DNA of 64,000 bases from contig OU452201.1 in NCBI GenBank assembly GCA_911728435.2, forward strand, positions 8,122,001 through 8,186,000, written 5' to 3'. The notes below the pieces were generated by a model that saw nothing but the letters and a program-made list of their open reading frames with translations, was not told the origin of the DNA and did not search any database. The translations under genes and the position numbers were made by a program. Of this stretch, positions 23,098 to 34,410 are shown piece after piece. Source of the DNA: Apoderus coryli. Lineage: Eukaryota; Arthropoda; Insecta; Coleoptera; Attelabidae. Each line of letters begins with the position of its first letter. Positions within the stretch are counted from its first letter, which is position 1.

Positions 23098-23217
23098 TAT
23101 GTAATATGTGTGCGAAGAAATTTCGCGCATTCAACAGATATTTTGACGAGGCTGCGCCTCGTCAAAATAAATTTCTGTCTCAATGCGCGAAATTATACTT
23201 CGCACACTTATTACATA
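23098..23217. repeat. Large imperfect palindrome beside the recombinase gene
   Basis: Arms TATGTAATATGTGTGCGAAG and CTTCGCACACTTATTACATA, then AATTTCGCGCATT/AATGCGCGAAATT, with tip GACGAGGCTGCGCCTCGTC. Arms are about 55 bases with a few mismatches. Confidence 0.9.
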
Positions 23218-23225
23218 AATAACTA

Positions 23226-24269
23226 TTCTTTCCTTGCATTATTGGCAAACCACAAGATTTTGTAGATCTTGTATGAGGCTCCGTTATATCCAAATAAACG
23301 TTACCCCATCTGCTAGCTCTCGGAATCTCCATAATTAAAACTGTTAATGAAATGAAAATTTACCATCAGATTCTTTCAAAACTAATTAATATCGTAATTT
23401 TTATCCTTGGACCTTAAAAAGCTTGTAATTTAAAGAAAATTAGGGCTATCATTATATTTGTAAAGCTGAAGAATTGATTTAGGTATTGAATACTTGATTC
23501 ATAACATGATGAAGAATATACGTTGACTATGCGATAAGCCTTGGAAATTTGAATGTTTTTCCTATATTTCTTTCGAAGACTTATAGCTACATTTAATTCA
23601 GGCAAGAAACAAGCGGTTCTTAATAGTAAATTTTATAACATTTGAATATGACCATCATTCTGACAGTCCCAGTACATCATACAAAATCCCCTGCCTTTTC
23701 TCATCAACGTCATTTTGTGGTTGTTAGATATTGTTATATTATTACATAAATAGGGGTTTACCAAACTACAGAAATTAGCCAGTCATTAGTGTAAATTCCA
23801 GGCATTTAATAATTAATGCTTTGTAAACATACAAATAGGTTCTAAAGGTATTTATGTAAACTTACGTAATGCTGATGCTTCAGTCATCTAAACAAACGTA
23901 CAAGGGTCATTAAAAAAAAAAGAAAATTGTTGATCTATAGGATTTCCGTAATTACATTTTGTTTTTCTGAAAGCCAAATATTGTTCTATTTATTTTTTTT
24001 GATAAAAAATTGAATAATTTAATTTCTCATTTACTTAGCTATTATTATTTGTTGCCAACTATTTTCAGTATATGCATACAATAAAATATTTACTACTCGT
24101 CATTCTGAGGAACGGCAGTTACACGTTATAAAATCTATTATTTTCTACATCCTTTGTCCAGACCGAGAAAAGATAGCCTAATTTGCGAAAATCGGTTGGA
24201 TGTCTTTAGCGATTTAAGAAATCCCGTAATATTCAGAGCTTTGTATATTTCAGACTGCCCTATTTATTT
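23226..24269. other. AT-rich non-coding stretch
   Basis: Nothing recognisable. TCAGACTGCCC at about 24250-24260 may be the worn outer end of the DD41D element that follows. Confidence 0.35.
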
Positions 24270-24548
24270 TTTTGAGGGGGACACATTTTAAACATATTTT
24301 TCGATCTGCGCCTTTAACCCCCTAGCGGGGGTGAGTAACAACCCTAACATTTTAAATGGAAAGAGGGGTCTAATGACATATCATTTGAAAGGACACAAAA
24401 TTGTCTTTCTAATGATACCCTATTTGTCGAATTTTACTAAAACAGTTAATACGAAAACGACTTTAAAGACATTAAGCCGATAATTTTGGTATTAATGAGA
24501 AATACAAATAAGTTTTAATTATTACGACTGAAAACAACTACAATCATT
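24270..24548 (+). repeat. Left terminal inverted repeat
   Basis: Begins TTTTGAGGGGGACACATTTT. Matches the reverse complement of 25906-26184. Confidence 0.9.
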
Positions 24549-24752
24549 TCTAAATTATTTACTTTGAAGAAAAACGGGATTTCAAAAACACTATCTTATT
24601 TATCAGAACTAAATTCCTCACTAATCGTTTGCGTTTTTTGTTGAAATAAAAACTGCAGATACGTGTAGGAAAAGAATTTACACCGTTTATTTTAGTCTTT
24701 TCATTGATTCAGTTTGGTTGCTTCTCAAGTTATTTTACTTTTACCGTACAAA

Positions 24753-25826
24753 ATGATTTATTCCATTCTAGAACGAGTTGAAATTGTTAAACTTTATTTT
24801 CAAAATAATAGTAGTGCTAGACTTACGGCTCGCTTATTTAATGAGAGACATCCCGATAAAAATGTGAATGATGTGTACGTTGGCAAGTTAGTTAAAAAGT
24901 TTGTAGATACCGGATCTGTCTGTAATGTAAAACACCAGCCGCAGAAACCGATCAGAAATGAAGCTGTGGAAGTCGCTGTTTTAGGGCATGTTGAAATGGA
25001 TCATAGTCAAAGTACCCGTCAACTAGCTGAAGCCTCAGGTGTCTCCCGTTCGTCCATAATACGAATTTTAAAAGCGTACAAATTTCATCCGTACAAAATC
25101 AAATTAGTACAGGAACTAAATGAGGATGATCCTGATAGAAGGCTGCAATTTTGTGAAGCAATGAGCCAGCGTTTAATTGAAGATCCGCAATTATTATTTA
25201 ACATTTGTTTTTCCGACGAATGCACATTTTATTTGAATGGAGCTGTAAATAGGCACAATTGCCGTTACTGGGATGACAGTAACCCACATTTATTCCGTGA
25301 GGTTCATACCCAGTATCCTCAAAAAATAAACGTCTGGTGTGGCATATTAGGAAATCATATTATAGGACCACTTTTTATTCCTGGAAATTTAACTGGTGAA
25401 GTGTACCTAAACATGCTTGAAGACACAATTGATCCTTTAATAACACAAATAATAGAAGATGACCAAAATCATACTGCTGATCGGCTTTATTTCCAGCAAG
25501 ATGGAGCACCTCCGCACTATGTGGCTCCTGTAAGACAGTTCTTAGATGACCGGTTCCCTGGACGGTGGATTGGAAGGAGGGGCCCAATTGAATGGCCTGC
25601 CAGGTCACCGGATTTATCGCCTTTAGACTTTTTTCTTTGGGGGCACTTAAAAAATAAATGTTTTGCCACGAAGCCCGAGTCCATAGAAGATCTTCGCCAA
25701 CGCATTACAGAAGAGTGCAGAAACATAACACCTGATATGCTACAAAATGTTAGAAATAGATTTGAACAAAATCTGTATTATTGTATGGAATCAAATGGGT
25801 CACATTTTCAACATTTGTTAATGTAA
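24753..25826 (+). CDS. DD41D transposase (rosa-like mariner relative)
   Basis: A 357-residue intronless protein. The ATG at 24753 is preferred because the frame further upstream opens only with TTG. Residues 1-60 form an insect-type HTH (ILERVEIVKLYFQNN) and 80-110 a second HTH (STRQLAEASGVSRSSI). The catalytic triad is D155 in FSDECTF, D250 in YFQQDGAPPH and D292 in SPDLSPLD, with 41 residues between the last two; this DD41D spacing marks the rosa-type branch of the Tc1/mariner superfamily. The RSPDLSPLDFFLWG block is intact. The protein would cut at the long inverted repeats and reinsert the element. No stops or frameshifts; probably functional. Confidence 0.9.
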   Translation: MIYSILERVEIVKLYFQNNSSARLTARLFNERHPDKNVNDVYVGKLVKKFVDTGSVCNVKHQPQKPIRNEAVEVAVLGHVEMDHSQSTRQLAEASGVSRSSIIRILKAYKFHPYKIKLVQELNEDDPDRRLQFCEAMSQRLIEDPQLLFNICFSDECTFYLNGAVNRHNCRYWDDSNPHLFREVHTQYPQKINVWCGILGNHIIGPLFIPGNLTGEVYLNMLEDTIDPLITQIIEDDQNHTADRLYFQQDGAPPHYVAPVRQFLDDRFPGRWIGRRGPIEWPARSPDLSPLDFFLWGHLKNKCFATKPESIEDLRQRITEECRNITPDMLQNVRNRFEQNLYYCMESNGSHFQHLLM

Positions 25827-25905
25827 CGTTTTAATAAATCAATTTAACAGCTTGTTTACTTTTTTTACAAAGCAATGTTAAAACTAACAAACATTGGAAT
25901 GTACT

Positions 25906-26184
25906 AACGATTGCAGGTGTTTTCACTCGCAATAATTAAAACTTATTTGTATTTCTCATTAATACCAAAATTATCGGCTTAATGTCTTTAAAGTCGTTTT
26001 CGTATTAACTGTTTTAGTAAAATTCGACAAATAGGGTATCATTAGAAAGACAATTTTGTGTCCTTTCAAATGATATGTCATTAGACCCCTCTTTCCATTT
26101 AAAATTTTAGGGTTGTTACTCACCCCCGCTAGGGGGTTAAAGGCGCAGATCGAAAAATATGTTTAAAATGTGTCCCCCTCAAAA
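25906..26184 (-). repeat. Right terminal inverted repeat
   Basis: Ends GTGTCCCCCTCAAAA. One mismatch to the left repeat in its outer 250 bases. Confidence 0.9.
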
Positions 26185-26592
26185 GCAAAATCGACGTGTC
26201 CGAGCATTTTCGCATTCGACTACAAAAAAAAGAGAAAAGCTAGGTGCAAACTTTTCGTTGGACCACCCTGTATGTATGAGTTTGAATATAATTTTTTTCT
26301 CTTCGCTTGAACCTGGAAGCCAAAAACATTCGTAGATATAACCTGCTCTTTTAATCTGCCGCTGTTAGTTTTTAATCCTTTTGCCTATCCACACTGACAG
26401 ACGTGGTGGTATGATGTGTTCCATATTGAAACAGTTTTTAATAAGTTCCGGTATAAGTGGGTTTGTAACAGTTGGAGAGAACGATGCTGCATTTAGTGTC
26501 ATTGAATTCTTTTTAACTTCTATGAATAAAATGCATTTCTTTCAGCAATCGGATGTAAGTTGATCATATCGATTTTTAGTTTAGTTAAAGAT
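26185..26592. other. Flank of the DD41D element
   Basis: Contains CCACCCTGTATG at 26264-26275, a probable transposon end. The 26381-26563 open frame has no recognisable motif. Confidence 0.4.
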
Positions 26593-27786
26593 AATAATAA
26601 TAATAATGCTTTATTTGCCTATAAAACAATAGTTATTGGCATCGTCACATTCAGTATGTACATAAATAAAAATACAATATAAACAAACAAAATACTCAAA
26701 CAACAAATACGTGTGTAAATAGTACAAATACAAAACAGTAAAACAAAGTACATAAAAATCACTAAAAACTTCAATAAATAGTCTAAAGGGCCACAATTCA
26801 AATATTACAACAATCAACAGACTATATTATAAATTAAGATTAACAAAGTATTAGAGTGTACAAAATTCACTCAAAATTTGTAGGTGAGATAATCAGCATA
26901 GTCATATGGGACAATCTCAAGAAGTTGTTTTTTCACTTCAACTTTAAATTTATTGTTGTTCGCAAGGAAGGTGATTATAGAACCTAACGGCCATAACCTG
27001 AAACTGTCGATCTGTCAAAGCTAATCTGTGCCGGGGCAGACACAGGTTTTTCTTATGCCGCGTTTCATACCAGTGTAGATCCTCATGACTTATTAAAGTA
27101 TTGAGATTTTCCCTAATATAAAAAATGCACTGCCAAATATACAGAGCAGGAACTGTTAGAATATTTAATTTTTTAAAGAAGGGTTTGCATGGCTCTCTAT
27201 ATCCAGCTTTAACCATTACGCGTATAGCCGCCTTTTGAATTTTAAAGATAATTTGCCATTGCGGTGCCTTGCCCCAAAACAGAACGCTATAACTAATCAG
27301 GCCCTGAAAGTATCCCATATATGCGCAACGCAAGACTTCTTGTGAACATGTAGTCGATAGTTTTCGCAAGAGATAAACCACACTGGACAATTTTTTGGCA
27401 AGGCAATCGATCTGATCTTTCCATGTCAATTTCTGGTCTACAATTACTCCAAGAAACTTATAAGTATTGTTTTCGCTAGTAAAATTTTTCCTTAGTGTGA
27501 AATCAATCCTCTCCGTTTTCGAGAAGTTAAGAGACAGTCCGTTAGAGGCAAACCAATTCTCAGCACTCTTTAATTTGGTTTGGATGACGTTATTAAAATC
27601 CTCGGAAGCCTGGTAAATTGTGGTGTCGTCTGCATACTGAATTACTTGAGTATCCCCCAAATAAGATGATAAATCGTTGACATATATAATAAATAAAAGT
27701 GGACCAAGAATTGAGCCCTGGGGTACTCCGATTGTCACAGGCCTTACTTCAGACCTCTCTCCCATAGTGACCCATACCAACTATAA
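26593..27786 (-). mobile_element. 5'-truncated LINE with (TTA)n tail
   Basis: Reading on the minus strand, the reverse transcriptase frame (27780-26950) is followed by about 350 bases of 3' UTR ending AGGCAAATAAAGCATTATT and a TTA microsatellite at 26593. The 5' side stops near 27786 against a MITE-related sequence. Truncation at the 5' end is usual for LINE insertions. A target duplication was not resolved. Confidence 0.85.
26950..27780 (-). pseudogene. LINE ORF2 C-terminal half (reverse transcriptase)
   Basis: An open 276-codon frame begins inside the polymerase domain. It has GVPQGSILGPLLFIIYVND, the conserved block before the active site, then IQYADDTTIYQ with the YADD metal-binding box, then LNFSKTE and FLGVIVDQKLTW typical of LINE palm and thumb regions. 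The last third (FWGKAPQWQIIFKIQKAAIR, then the C-terminal tail ending HLPCEQQ) matches the post-RT region of jockey-type elements. The endonuclease and the first part of the RT, including motif A, are missing, so the copy cannot move by itself. The frame is undamaged, so the insertion is fairly young. Confidence 0.9.
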
Positions 27787-27975
27787 AAGCTGGGGCTGTG
27801 AAAGTTGTGTTCCCGTCCTACTGGAAACTGTCCAAAAAAAATACGGACTAAAAAAGTCACCGAAATATTGTCGACCAACTTTCTTATTTTAAATGGAAGA
27901 CCCTGTATACAATTATACTTTTGGATTATTTACCTGTTTTTGAATAAATAATTTATTTTGAATATTACACCCTGT
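27787..27975 (-). repeat. Relic related to the MITE at 8442-8618 and its flank
   Basis: On the minus strand, TTTATTCAAAAACAG, then GTATAATTGTATACAGGGTC and TTCCATTT, parallel 8365-8460 in the same order. A second end motif, ACACCCTGTATG, lies at 27967-27978. The LINE inserted at its left edge. Confidence 0.6.
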
Positions 27976-27999
27976 ATGTTTCTGCATTTCTATGTTGGC

Positions 28000-28500
28000 A
28001 TCTTTAATCTATTGAATACTTAATGTATTTCTCAACTTACCAGTTATAGGGTTGTATAAATTAACTGTCAATAATCAGATGAAATATTTCTCAATTTCGA
28101 TCGAAACTAGCTGCTTTTCCCTCATGTAAATGGCCTGTTTGTGGCCGGGACCAAATTTACTTTATGGGTGGAAAAGCTCCACCCTACTACTGCACTCTCT
28201 CCCTCTCAGTCTATACGAAGCCTATATAGAGAGATTTTGCGTTCCCAAGGGGTATTAGGTAAACTTCTTCTTAGTGGTATATATGCTTGATGTCGCTATA
28301 ACCACCCATATAGACACACCATTTATATAGAATGTACTAATTGTAACGCAATTTAGCCTAACCAAAATCACATGGCTTAGGTCACTTAAAATTAGTGCTT
28401 TCAGTAATACAAGCTACAGTGGGCGTTGACATGTCAACTTTAATAGTCGACATTTTATGTCCATCAATAACTCAGATAAGTAAAGGAATTACCTCCCAGT
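28000..28500. other. Non-coding stretch
   Basis: No supported feature. Somewhat GC-richer around 28140-28320 but with no open frame. Confidence 0.35.
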
Positions 28501-28520
28501 AAACACATATACGTAAATTA

Positions 28521-29063
28521 AACGTTGATAATTGGTCTTACATTAGAAAAGTGACGGTTTATTTTAAGTTTAATTTTACACCGTTCAATTTAAACGTTAT
28601 AGACACGTGTTGTTATTATCTAAATACAACTACGTACATTTATTATGTTTAAGTAACGTTGTATATCTATTATAAATAAACAATAAAATAAAAACGTTTG
28701 TTTTAGGTGTTTTTTAAACGCGTGTCAAACATTGTCAAAATTAAATTAATTTATAATAAACCGATATTCATAGATAAAATAACGTTAGAAAATGTTCATT
28801 AGAAGCGCATAATTTTTAGAGGCGACAATGAAAACGTTAAAATGACGTTTTTTAAGTGTTTTATAATAATTCTAAAATTACAGTTAATGTAACGTGTAAA
28901 ATATCCCATAAAAATTCTTATTGCTTAATATGGGAAAATTCAAAACGTTTATATAATGTTTATAAAGTCTGTTATCACAATTCCAAATGTGCCTACAATT
29001 AGAAGAACGTGTGAAATTATTTTTAAAATGAGCAATATTTAAAGTGGGAAATTTTAAAACGTT
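28521..29063. repeat. Cluster of AACGTT palindromes
   Basis: The 6-base palindrome AACGTT occurs eight times in 543 bases, starting at 28521, 28593, 28655, 28693, 28781, 28833, 28944 and 29058. Two of the sites sit in a loosely repeated context (TGGGAAA-TT-AAAACGTT at 28931 and 29046). It may be a worn tandem repeat or a cluster of binding sites. Confidence 0.55.
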
Positions 29064-30154
29064 GATTATTACGGTTCCAAATACTTTTAAAAAATGTGTC
29101 AATGAATCGTCTAGGGCCATAGTAAATAAAGTACGATCAATAAGGATTACTACCTACAAGTTCAACGCCATTCAGCTGAAGTTGTGCGAAGAAAAAAGTC
29201 CAGATTTGTGGCAAACAATGCATGCCCTGGGCATCAATATAACGCTCCTACCCACACTTCATTGCTTTTTCGTAATTTTGGGACCAAACATAACACCAAA
29301 CGAATGTGATGTTATTTTGTTTGATGCGACAAAACCTAGTCCCATCCTAAGTCTCAAATATTTCTTTATCTTTCCAAAAATCACAAAGACAAACGTCAGT
29401 CGCCAGAAGACTGCAGAAACGTAATTTTGACTGCTTAAGAAAGTTTGGAAATTGGTAAAAATAGCAAACAATTTCTAACAGCTAGGTATTTGTAATTAAT
29501 ATTTCACCATAGGTATATGTAAACTATTTTTTTGCATACTAAGAACTTCTTATCCACATATATCTTTTATTTGACTTCACGAAACTGGAATTGCTTAGTA
29601 TTAAAAAAGTTTCTTCATCACTTTATGTTGGCATATCTAATAAAACAGTTAAAAGTAGTTTTTGAATGGTATAATATAACTCGCTTGGTATTTAATTTTC
29701 AGAAAATTATAGGTAGATTCAAACAAACTTTATTTATGACTTAAAAAAAATAAAAAAGCTTCCTACATAAAGATATTATATCTGTAGTTATAGTATGGAA
29801 AAATAAAGAGAAAGGCCCTAGTCGGCGGTAAAACCGTTTAAAAGATACTCAGAAAACTTTTATTCCCTTATGCGAGATTAAACTTCATTTTTATATACAT
29901 TTTCCTTTTGTTGTAATCTTCCTTTGAGTCCGTTTAATCGGGCTTCTAGATGTAGAGAATTCGGATACCATCTTATTTATTGTTTATTGGAAACAACCTG
30001 ATCATGGAAGGTCATTTATATAGTGAAATTATTTAAATTATACAGAATGTATCATTTTATTCAACTCAATTGCCTCAGAAATTTAAAGGAGTCTACTATA
30101 TAATAGGTAACATCAGATATCGCGACATTTTTTTATAGCATGTTGCGTATTTCA
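29064..30154. other. Non-coding stretch with an unassigned open frame
   Basis: The plus-strand frame 29044-29424 (126 codons) has a middle section (EEKSPDLWQTMHALG) that looks more protein-like than its neighbours, but no family is recognised and the opposite strand is also open. Otherwise AT-rich and empty. Confidence 0.3.
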
Positions 30155-30345
30155 CATTCCCAACCACGGGAATGTATTGTAAACGCGCTTATAAAAATTT
30201 GAGATTAAGATATATCCATTTTGAAGTCTCCTGTGACCACTTAGACCATTTCCAGATGGAAGTTTGTATGTATTCTTCCACGAAAGCGTCTAAACGCGAG
30301 TTTGGGGGAATCTTAGAATGAACCCATTAGTTTTTGGTAAAAATA
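30155..30345 (-). repeat. Dispersed repeat, partner of 54488-54715
   Basis: The reverse complement shares AAACTAATGGGTTCATTCTA, CGTGGAAGAATACATAC and CTTCCATCTGGAAATGGTC with 54488-54715. This copy has only one of the 36-bp units that are duplicated in the partner. Confidence 0.75.
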
Positions 30346-31156
30346 AATATTTCGATAACCGTTGACTTTAGGTGAATTTTATAACATATCAGACATTATT
30401 AGAATCAACCCTACTTTTCTATTACGTCAAAAAACGGGCAACTTAAACCAAAAGGCACATGTGCGAGTGTTTCTATAAAATTTAACGAATTGAGCGTGAC
30501 TTTTCATTCTCACTGTATACATTTTACACTTTACATATAATTGTATAAATTATAAATATGTAAGTTTTAGATGAAATTACAAATCCCACTAATTTCGACA
30601 TTTATATTAAAATAATTTAATTTGTAGCTACTATGTAAGCCTGGTTAAATATAAACTACAAAACAAACGTCTGTTGGAACAAAATTCATTAAGTTAGTAG
30701 ACAAGCTCTGTAAACAATTGCACATTCCAACTATATTGAGCAGCGACAAAGCCGTGGAATTCCGTTAGTGGGCTCTGAATATTTTTCAGAATTTCTAAAT
30801 GGGTCTTTTACCCTGTTTTTTCAATCTAAAAAGAATCACTCTTGAACTTGAATAATAATCCTTTTATAAATTATAGCAGGGGTTTTTGTTTTTCCACGTT
30901 TTGGAGAATTTGAAAAATGTGATAGTGTGAGGTCTAAGATTATCATGTCAGTAACCGAAAAATAAAGCAATCACTCAAAATAAACCACGTAAAAATATCT
31001 CAAATATCACATGCACAGTATGTTAGCGTTATCAGGTGCGGCAAAAGAAAATCCACAGGCTTGTAACACCAATAACCAACAAGTGTACTTAGGGTGCTAA
31101 ACCTTTCAGCTAACTAGCTCAGCCTGCGTGATTCCCCAACAATTTCTCCTTCCGAG
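30346..31156. other. AT-rich non-coding stretch
   Basis: Nothing recognisable. Confidence 0.35.
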
Positions 31157-31333
31157 TTATTCTTTATACATCGTCTCCACTTTGGCACTCATATTTTTAT
31201 TAATATGTCTATTTTCCTCTTCAGGCCCATCAGTTTCTACATCAGATAAATCGCTACCAACTTCATCAAACCAACCCGTAACAGTTTTTTCATAATCTGA
31301 ATCAAGAAAACGAACCCTATCGCGAGAAGGCAA
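31157..31333 (-). pseudogene. Acidic coding-like remnant, possibly a transposase N terminus
   Basis: A 58-codon minus-strand frame without a proper start. It reads RVRFLDSDYEKTVTGWFDEV, then SDLSDVETDGPEEEN, an acidic Ser/Asp/Glu-rich stretch like the N termini of piggyBac-type transposases and many other nuclear proteins. It is less AT-rich than its surroundings. No catalytic part is found nearby. The assignment is a weak resemblance only. Confidence 0.25.
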
Positions 31334-33408
31334 TTAAAAAATAAATTCGTTACGTAGTAGAGTGCCTGGGACTCAGACATGCACATTTCGGCATTTGCGG
31401 TCAATTGAGAGTAATGTCACTATAATATGTTTTAAACAACATCGTATTAGGAAGGTAGAGAGGTCTGCATTGCCATTATTTGCCGATTGTAAGCTGAATT
31501 ACATATAGATTTGTACAAACTGGAGTCCCACTCTCCACAACATCGGAAGGGTTAAAAAGAATATTTCTTTGAGCACTAAACCTAAAACAATGTTACTCAT
31601 ATGTGTATGTAGTATTTTCTATGAAAAAATAATAGTTTTATTCATTAAAAATTAACAATAATTACAAAAGTATCCACGTTACATTCCCATTATAAGTTAT
31701 AGGCTTTTTCTTCGAAAATCTCACAATAATTAAGCATTATTTTCGAAATATTTGGATGTATACTTAATTACCACCCTGTACCTTCTACAAAAATATTATT
31801 TAAATGAGCAGAAGACGATTAAAACATAACCCTAATTCATTAATTCTAAATATTCAGTATAACAGTATAAGCTGTTATACTTAGAGCAAAAAATAAAACA
31901 CACGAGAATTAAAAAAGAGCACAACAAAATAATACTAATAATAAAAACAATACGAAAAACAAAGAGAAAAGTTCCACAGATGCTTAATTGCTCACTTACT
32001 TGGCGAAACTATTTACTGCAATACAAATGAAGTAATTAAAGAACTACTTGAAAAGGACATCGTGCTACGTACTGTTTTTTTTTTTATTAAGAACCGTGTC
32101 TTCTGTAATTCTGGCATTTATTGTAAATATATATACAGTGTGACTATTAAAATGTGTTACTATCAAACAAAAAACTTACACAACATCAATTATATTAAAA
32201 CTATACCTACCTACTAAAGTTGTGCTTATATTATAATGCAAGCCACAATGCGAAAAGTAAGTGGTTTTTAGTTTACCTAGTTTCATGTGAATAATTGCGA
32301 AGTAGCAGTTTTACTCTCTCTACAACTTAAAGCTTCTGTTAGCTTTTAATTTTAAGTTGTGCTTTTGTAATTAATTTACAATGTCTGCGGAACAAAACCT
32401 GTAGAATTTTGATCAGATTTTGGAACATATGGATCGGTTGTGATTACGAAGATGCATTATCTTTGCTGGTTGTTTGTAGGTGGAGCAAAAGCAATCGTGG
32501 TCAGCGGCTACCGAACTTGTATTATGTGAGTGTCATAATAGTATTGCACCACAGAAGCACGAACGAATAACGATTAAAGTGTAAAGTTGGATCGTTTAGG
32601 AGAAAAGTTTCTTTAAGAGGCGGAAGTTACATACCATTTCTTTAAGATAGATGAATGAACGTAAAATCTCCTTGGCATCTACTCTAACTGTAAATAAATA
32701 TTATTAGTTATTATTATATTTTGTGTGAATAGGTAATACAAACTTTAAAGTCAACGAATTATTGTGGAACCGACAATAGGTATTTAGAACGTGTTATGAA
32801 CATAAATATAGACATAGAAATGTATGTTTATATTTACATAAAAGCTTAAATTTCGCTCTCGATTTATCATATTGGAAAAATCTGTCCCACCACGTTAGGT
32901 ACAGTTTTCTTGTAAAAAAACTTCTTATCTAGACCTTTCCGTTTCAACAAACCATAAACATGTAGTATATATATTCGTTCCCGAAGAGAACTGATGATAC
33001 CCTTTTTTTTCTTGTTGTGATAAAAGAGGCGTTAAATGAGATTTGAAAAAGGATGTTTTTTTTTTAGATTCCAAAGAAGAAATCTACTCAATGTATCTAA
33101 TGTAACAAGAATGTTACAAAAGACTTTTTGAAGTTTCCAAGCAAATATAATATTAATTAAATCTTTTATATTGGTACCTTCGTTATTATAAATGTGTATA
33201 CGAACATTGTTGCATTTTGCTATGTTGATTTATACATATATTAGCCACGTTCAAAGGGCCGTCAAAAATAATCAACTGAAAAACCCCGCATTAAAGGTAA
33301 GGCATAAAGTTTACGTCATACCTTACACTATTGGATTTACAAAGATTACGAGGGCATATTGGCCGCTTTTATATAAAATAAATTTCAGATGAATAGTGAT
33401 CACTTCCA
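31334..33408. other. AT-rich non-coding stretch
   Basis: No supported gene. TATATACAGTGTGACTATTA at about 32149 resembles a transposon end but has no partner. The short frame beginning ATGTCTGCGGAACAAAACC near 32381 stops after seven codons. Confidence 0.35.
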
Positions 33409-34090
33409 CACAGAAAAAAAATATATTGCATATCCAATTACAGACTTATTTTTGGATTCTTTTCTTTTGAGTTAAATACAACTATTATCTAAGCATTTTC
33501 TCATCATTAAGATAATGATTGATTTGATTTTGTGGAAATAATAGGCATATTATTGAAATCTAAATAAACGTACATTTACTTGGAAAATACAACTGGTTGC
33601 GTTAATGCTAAGGGGAATATTTCAATCAACGGTAGGTTATCAATATATTTTTATTAGATCCTAATATTATTGCAATCATATATGTAGCTTATTAAATATC
33701 ATAAAGAGAATTGAAACAATATTAAATGCTCTTTTTAAACGAATAAAAAGATATTATTCTCTCAAAACTCTTCTATTTGTTTTGCTGAGTTTATATTTCC
33801 GGCAATAATATGAGTTATTAAGTTCAGGTATAAGGAATTTATTGAATTATAGTGTACCTCGAATTCAATGATTCTTATTGTTGGTGTAGACCTTATTGCC
33901 ATCGGTACAATTTCAAGCTGTATCGAGGCAAGCGCGTGGTGGTAGGGATATATCATAGTGCCTCGGTTTTGTACTTCCCCTGTCGGCCGGGCTGATCTCA
34001 GATCTCACTACTTAACGCTAAAGTTGCTATAGCCTGTCTTCGGGCAGTGTTGTTTTGTTACTGTTGTTTGAGGGTACCTATTTATACATT

Positions 34091-34410
34091 ATGGAAGATC
34101 TTTTGAAAAGTTGGGATTTGGAGCAATTAATACCTGTGTTTAATGGTAAGTTAGTAAGTTATCTTACGTTGAAAGTGAACGCAAACTATTAATTTATCGA
34201 TTAATTTGATTGCAAAACGCCAAGAGTAAAACATTTCTAAATTTAGTGGATAAAACGGAAATATGTATATTTTCAGAAAATTGCATTTCATTGATTAATA
34301 TAAACGATTTATCTACCGAAATGATAGCTGAATTAGTACCTAAAATAGCAACTAGGATAATTTTCATAAAATCGTTGAAAAATTACAAAAAAAAAAAACA
34401 TCGGAAATGA
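34091..34410 (+). CDS. Two-exon SAM-like domain peptide inside transposon X
   Basis: Exon 1 is 34091-34145 and exon 2 is 34277-34410. The donor is GTAAGT and the acceptor TATATTTTCAG. Together they read MEDLLKSWDLEQLIPVFN, then ENCISLININDLSTEMIAEL, VPKIATRIIFIKSLKNY and a Lys-rich end. The LLKSW-LEQLIPVF, then L-LSTEMI-ELVPKI-TR-IF pattern is that of a SAM (sterile alpha motif) domain, a helical protein-interaction fold of about 65 residues. The poly-A run (34385-34398) could hide a frameshift, since an acceptor-like ATTTCAG at 34475-34481 is followed by more open frame. Copy 2 keeps exon 1 but has lost the exon 2 region. The role in the element is unknown; it may be the N terminus of a larger parent protein. 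Confidence 0.6.

Larger units (their letters stand above)
21497..23225 (-). mobile_element. Candidate tyrosine-recombinase element with palindromic ends
   Basis: The region starts TTTTTCTACAACTGTC (21497-21512), very close to the TTTTTCTACGACTGTC end of copy A at 3534. About 55 bases in is a perfect hairpin (21567-21604), as in copies A and B. The recombinase gene follows on the minus strand. Near 23077 a CAGCTGTAAAAAAAA phrase resembles the inverted end motif. The right side is a palindrome of about 120 bases (23098-23217) with a GC-rich tip, then AACTATT, similar to the ATACTATT end of A, B and C. The plan matches theirs, but overall sequence similarity is limited to the short end motifs, so the boundaries and the grouping are inference. 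Confidence 0.5.
24270..26184 (+). mobile_element. DD41D Tc1/mariner-type transposon with 279-bp inverted repeats
   Basis: The terminal inverted repeats are unusually long: 24270-24548 and 25906-26184. The outer 250 or so bases differ at one position (CTAACATTTT against CTAAAATTTT); the inner 25 bases are less alike. They enclose one intact transposase gene. Near-identity of the arms indicates a recent or gene-converted copy. The true outer ends may lie further out: CCACCCTGTA at 26264-26273 on the right matches the CAGGGTG end motif common in this window, while the left counterpart (CAGACTGCCC near 24251) is poor. No target duplication could be assigned. Confidence 0.85.

Noticed and set aside
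25375..25726. Two minus-strand genes inside the DD41D transposase
   Set aside because: They are antisense shadows of the real coding frame.
29044..29424. 126-residue protein gene
   Set aside because: No family signature, and the opposite strand is open too. Left as unassigned.
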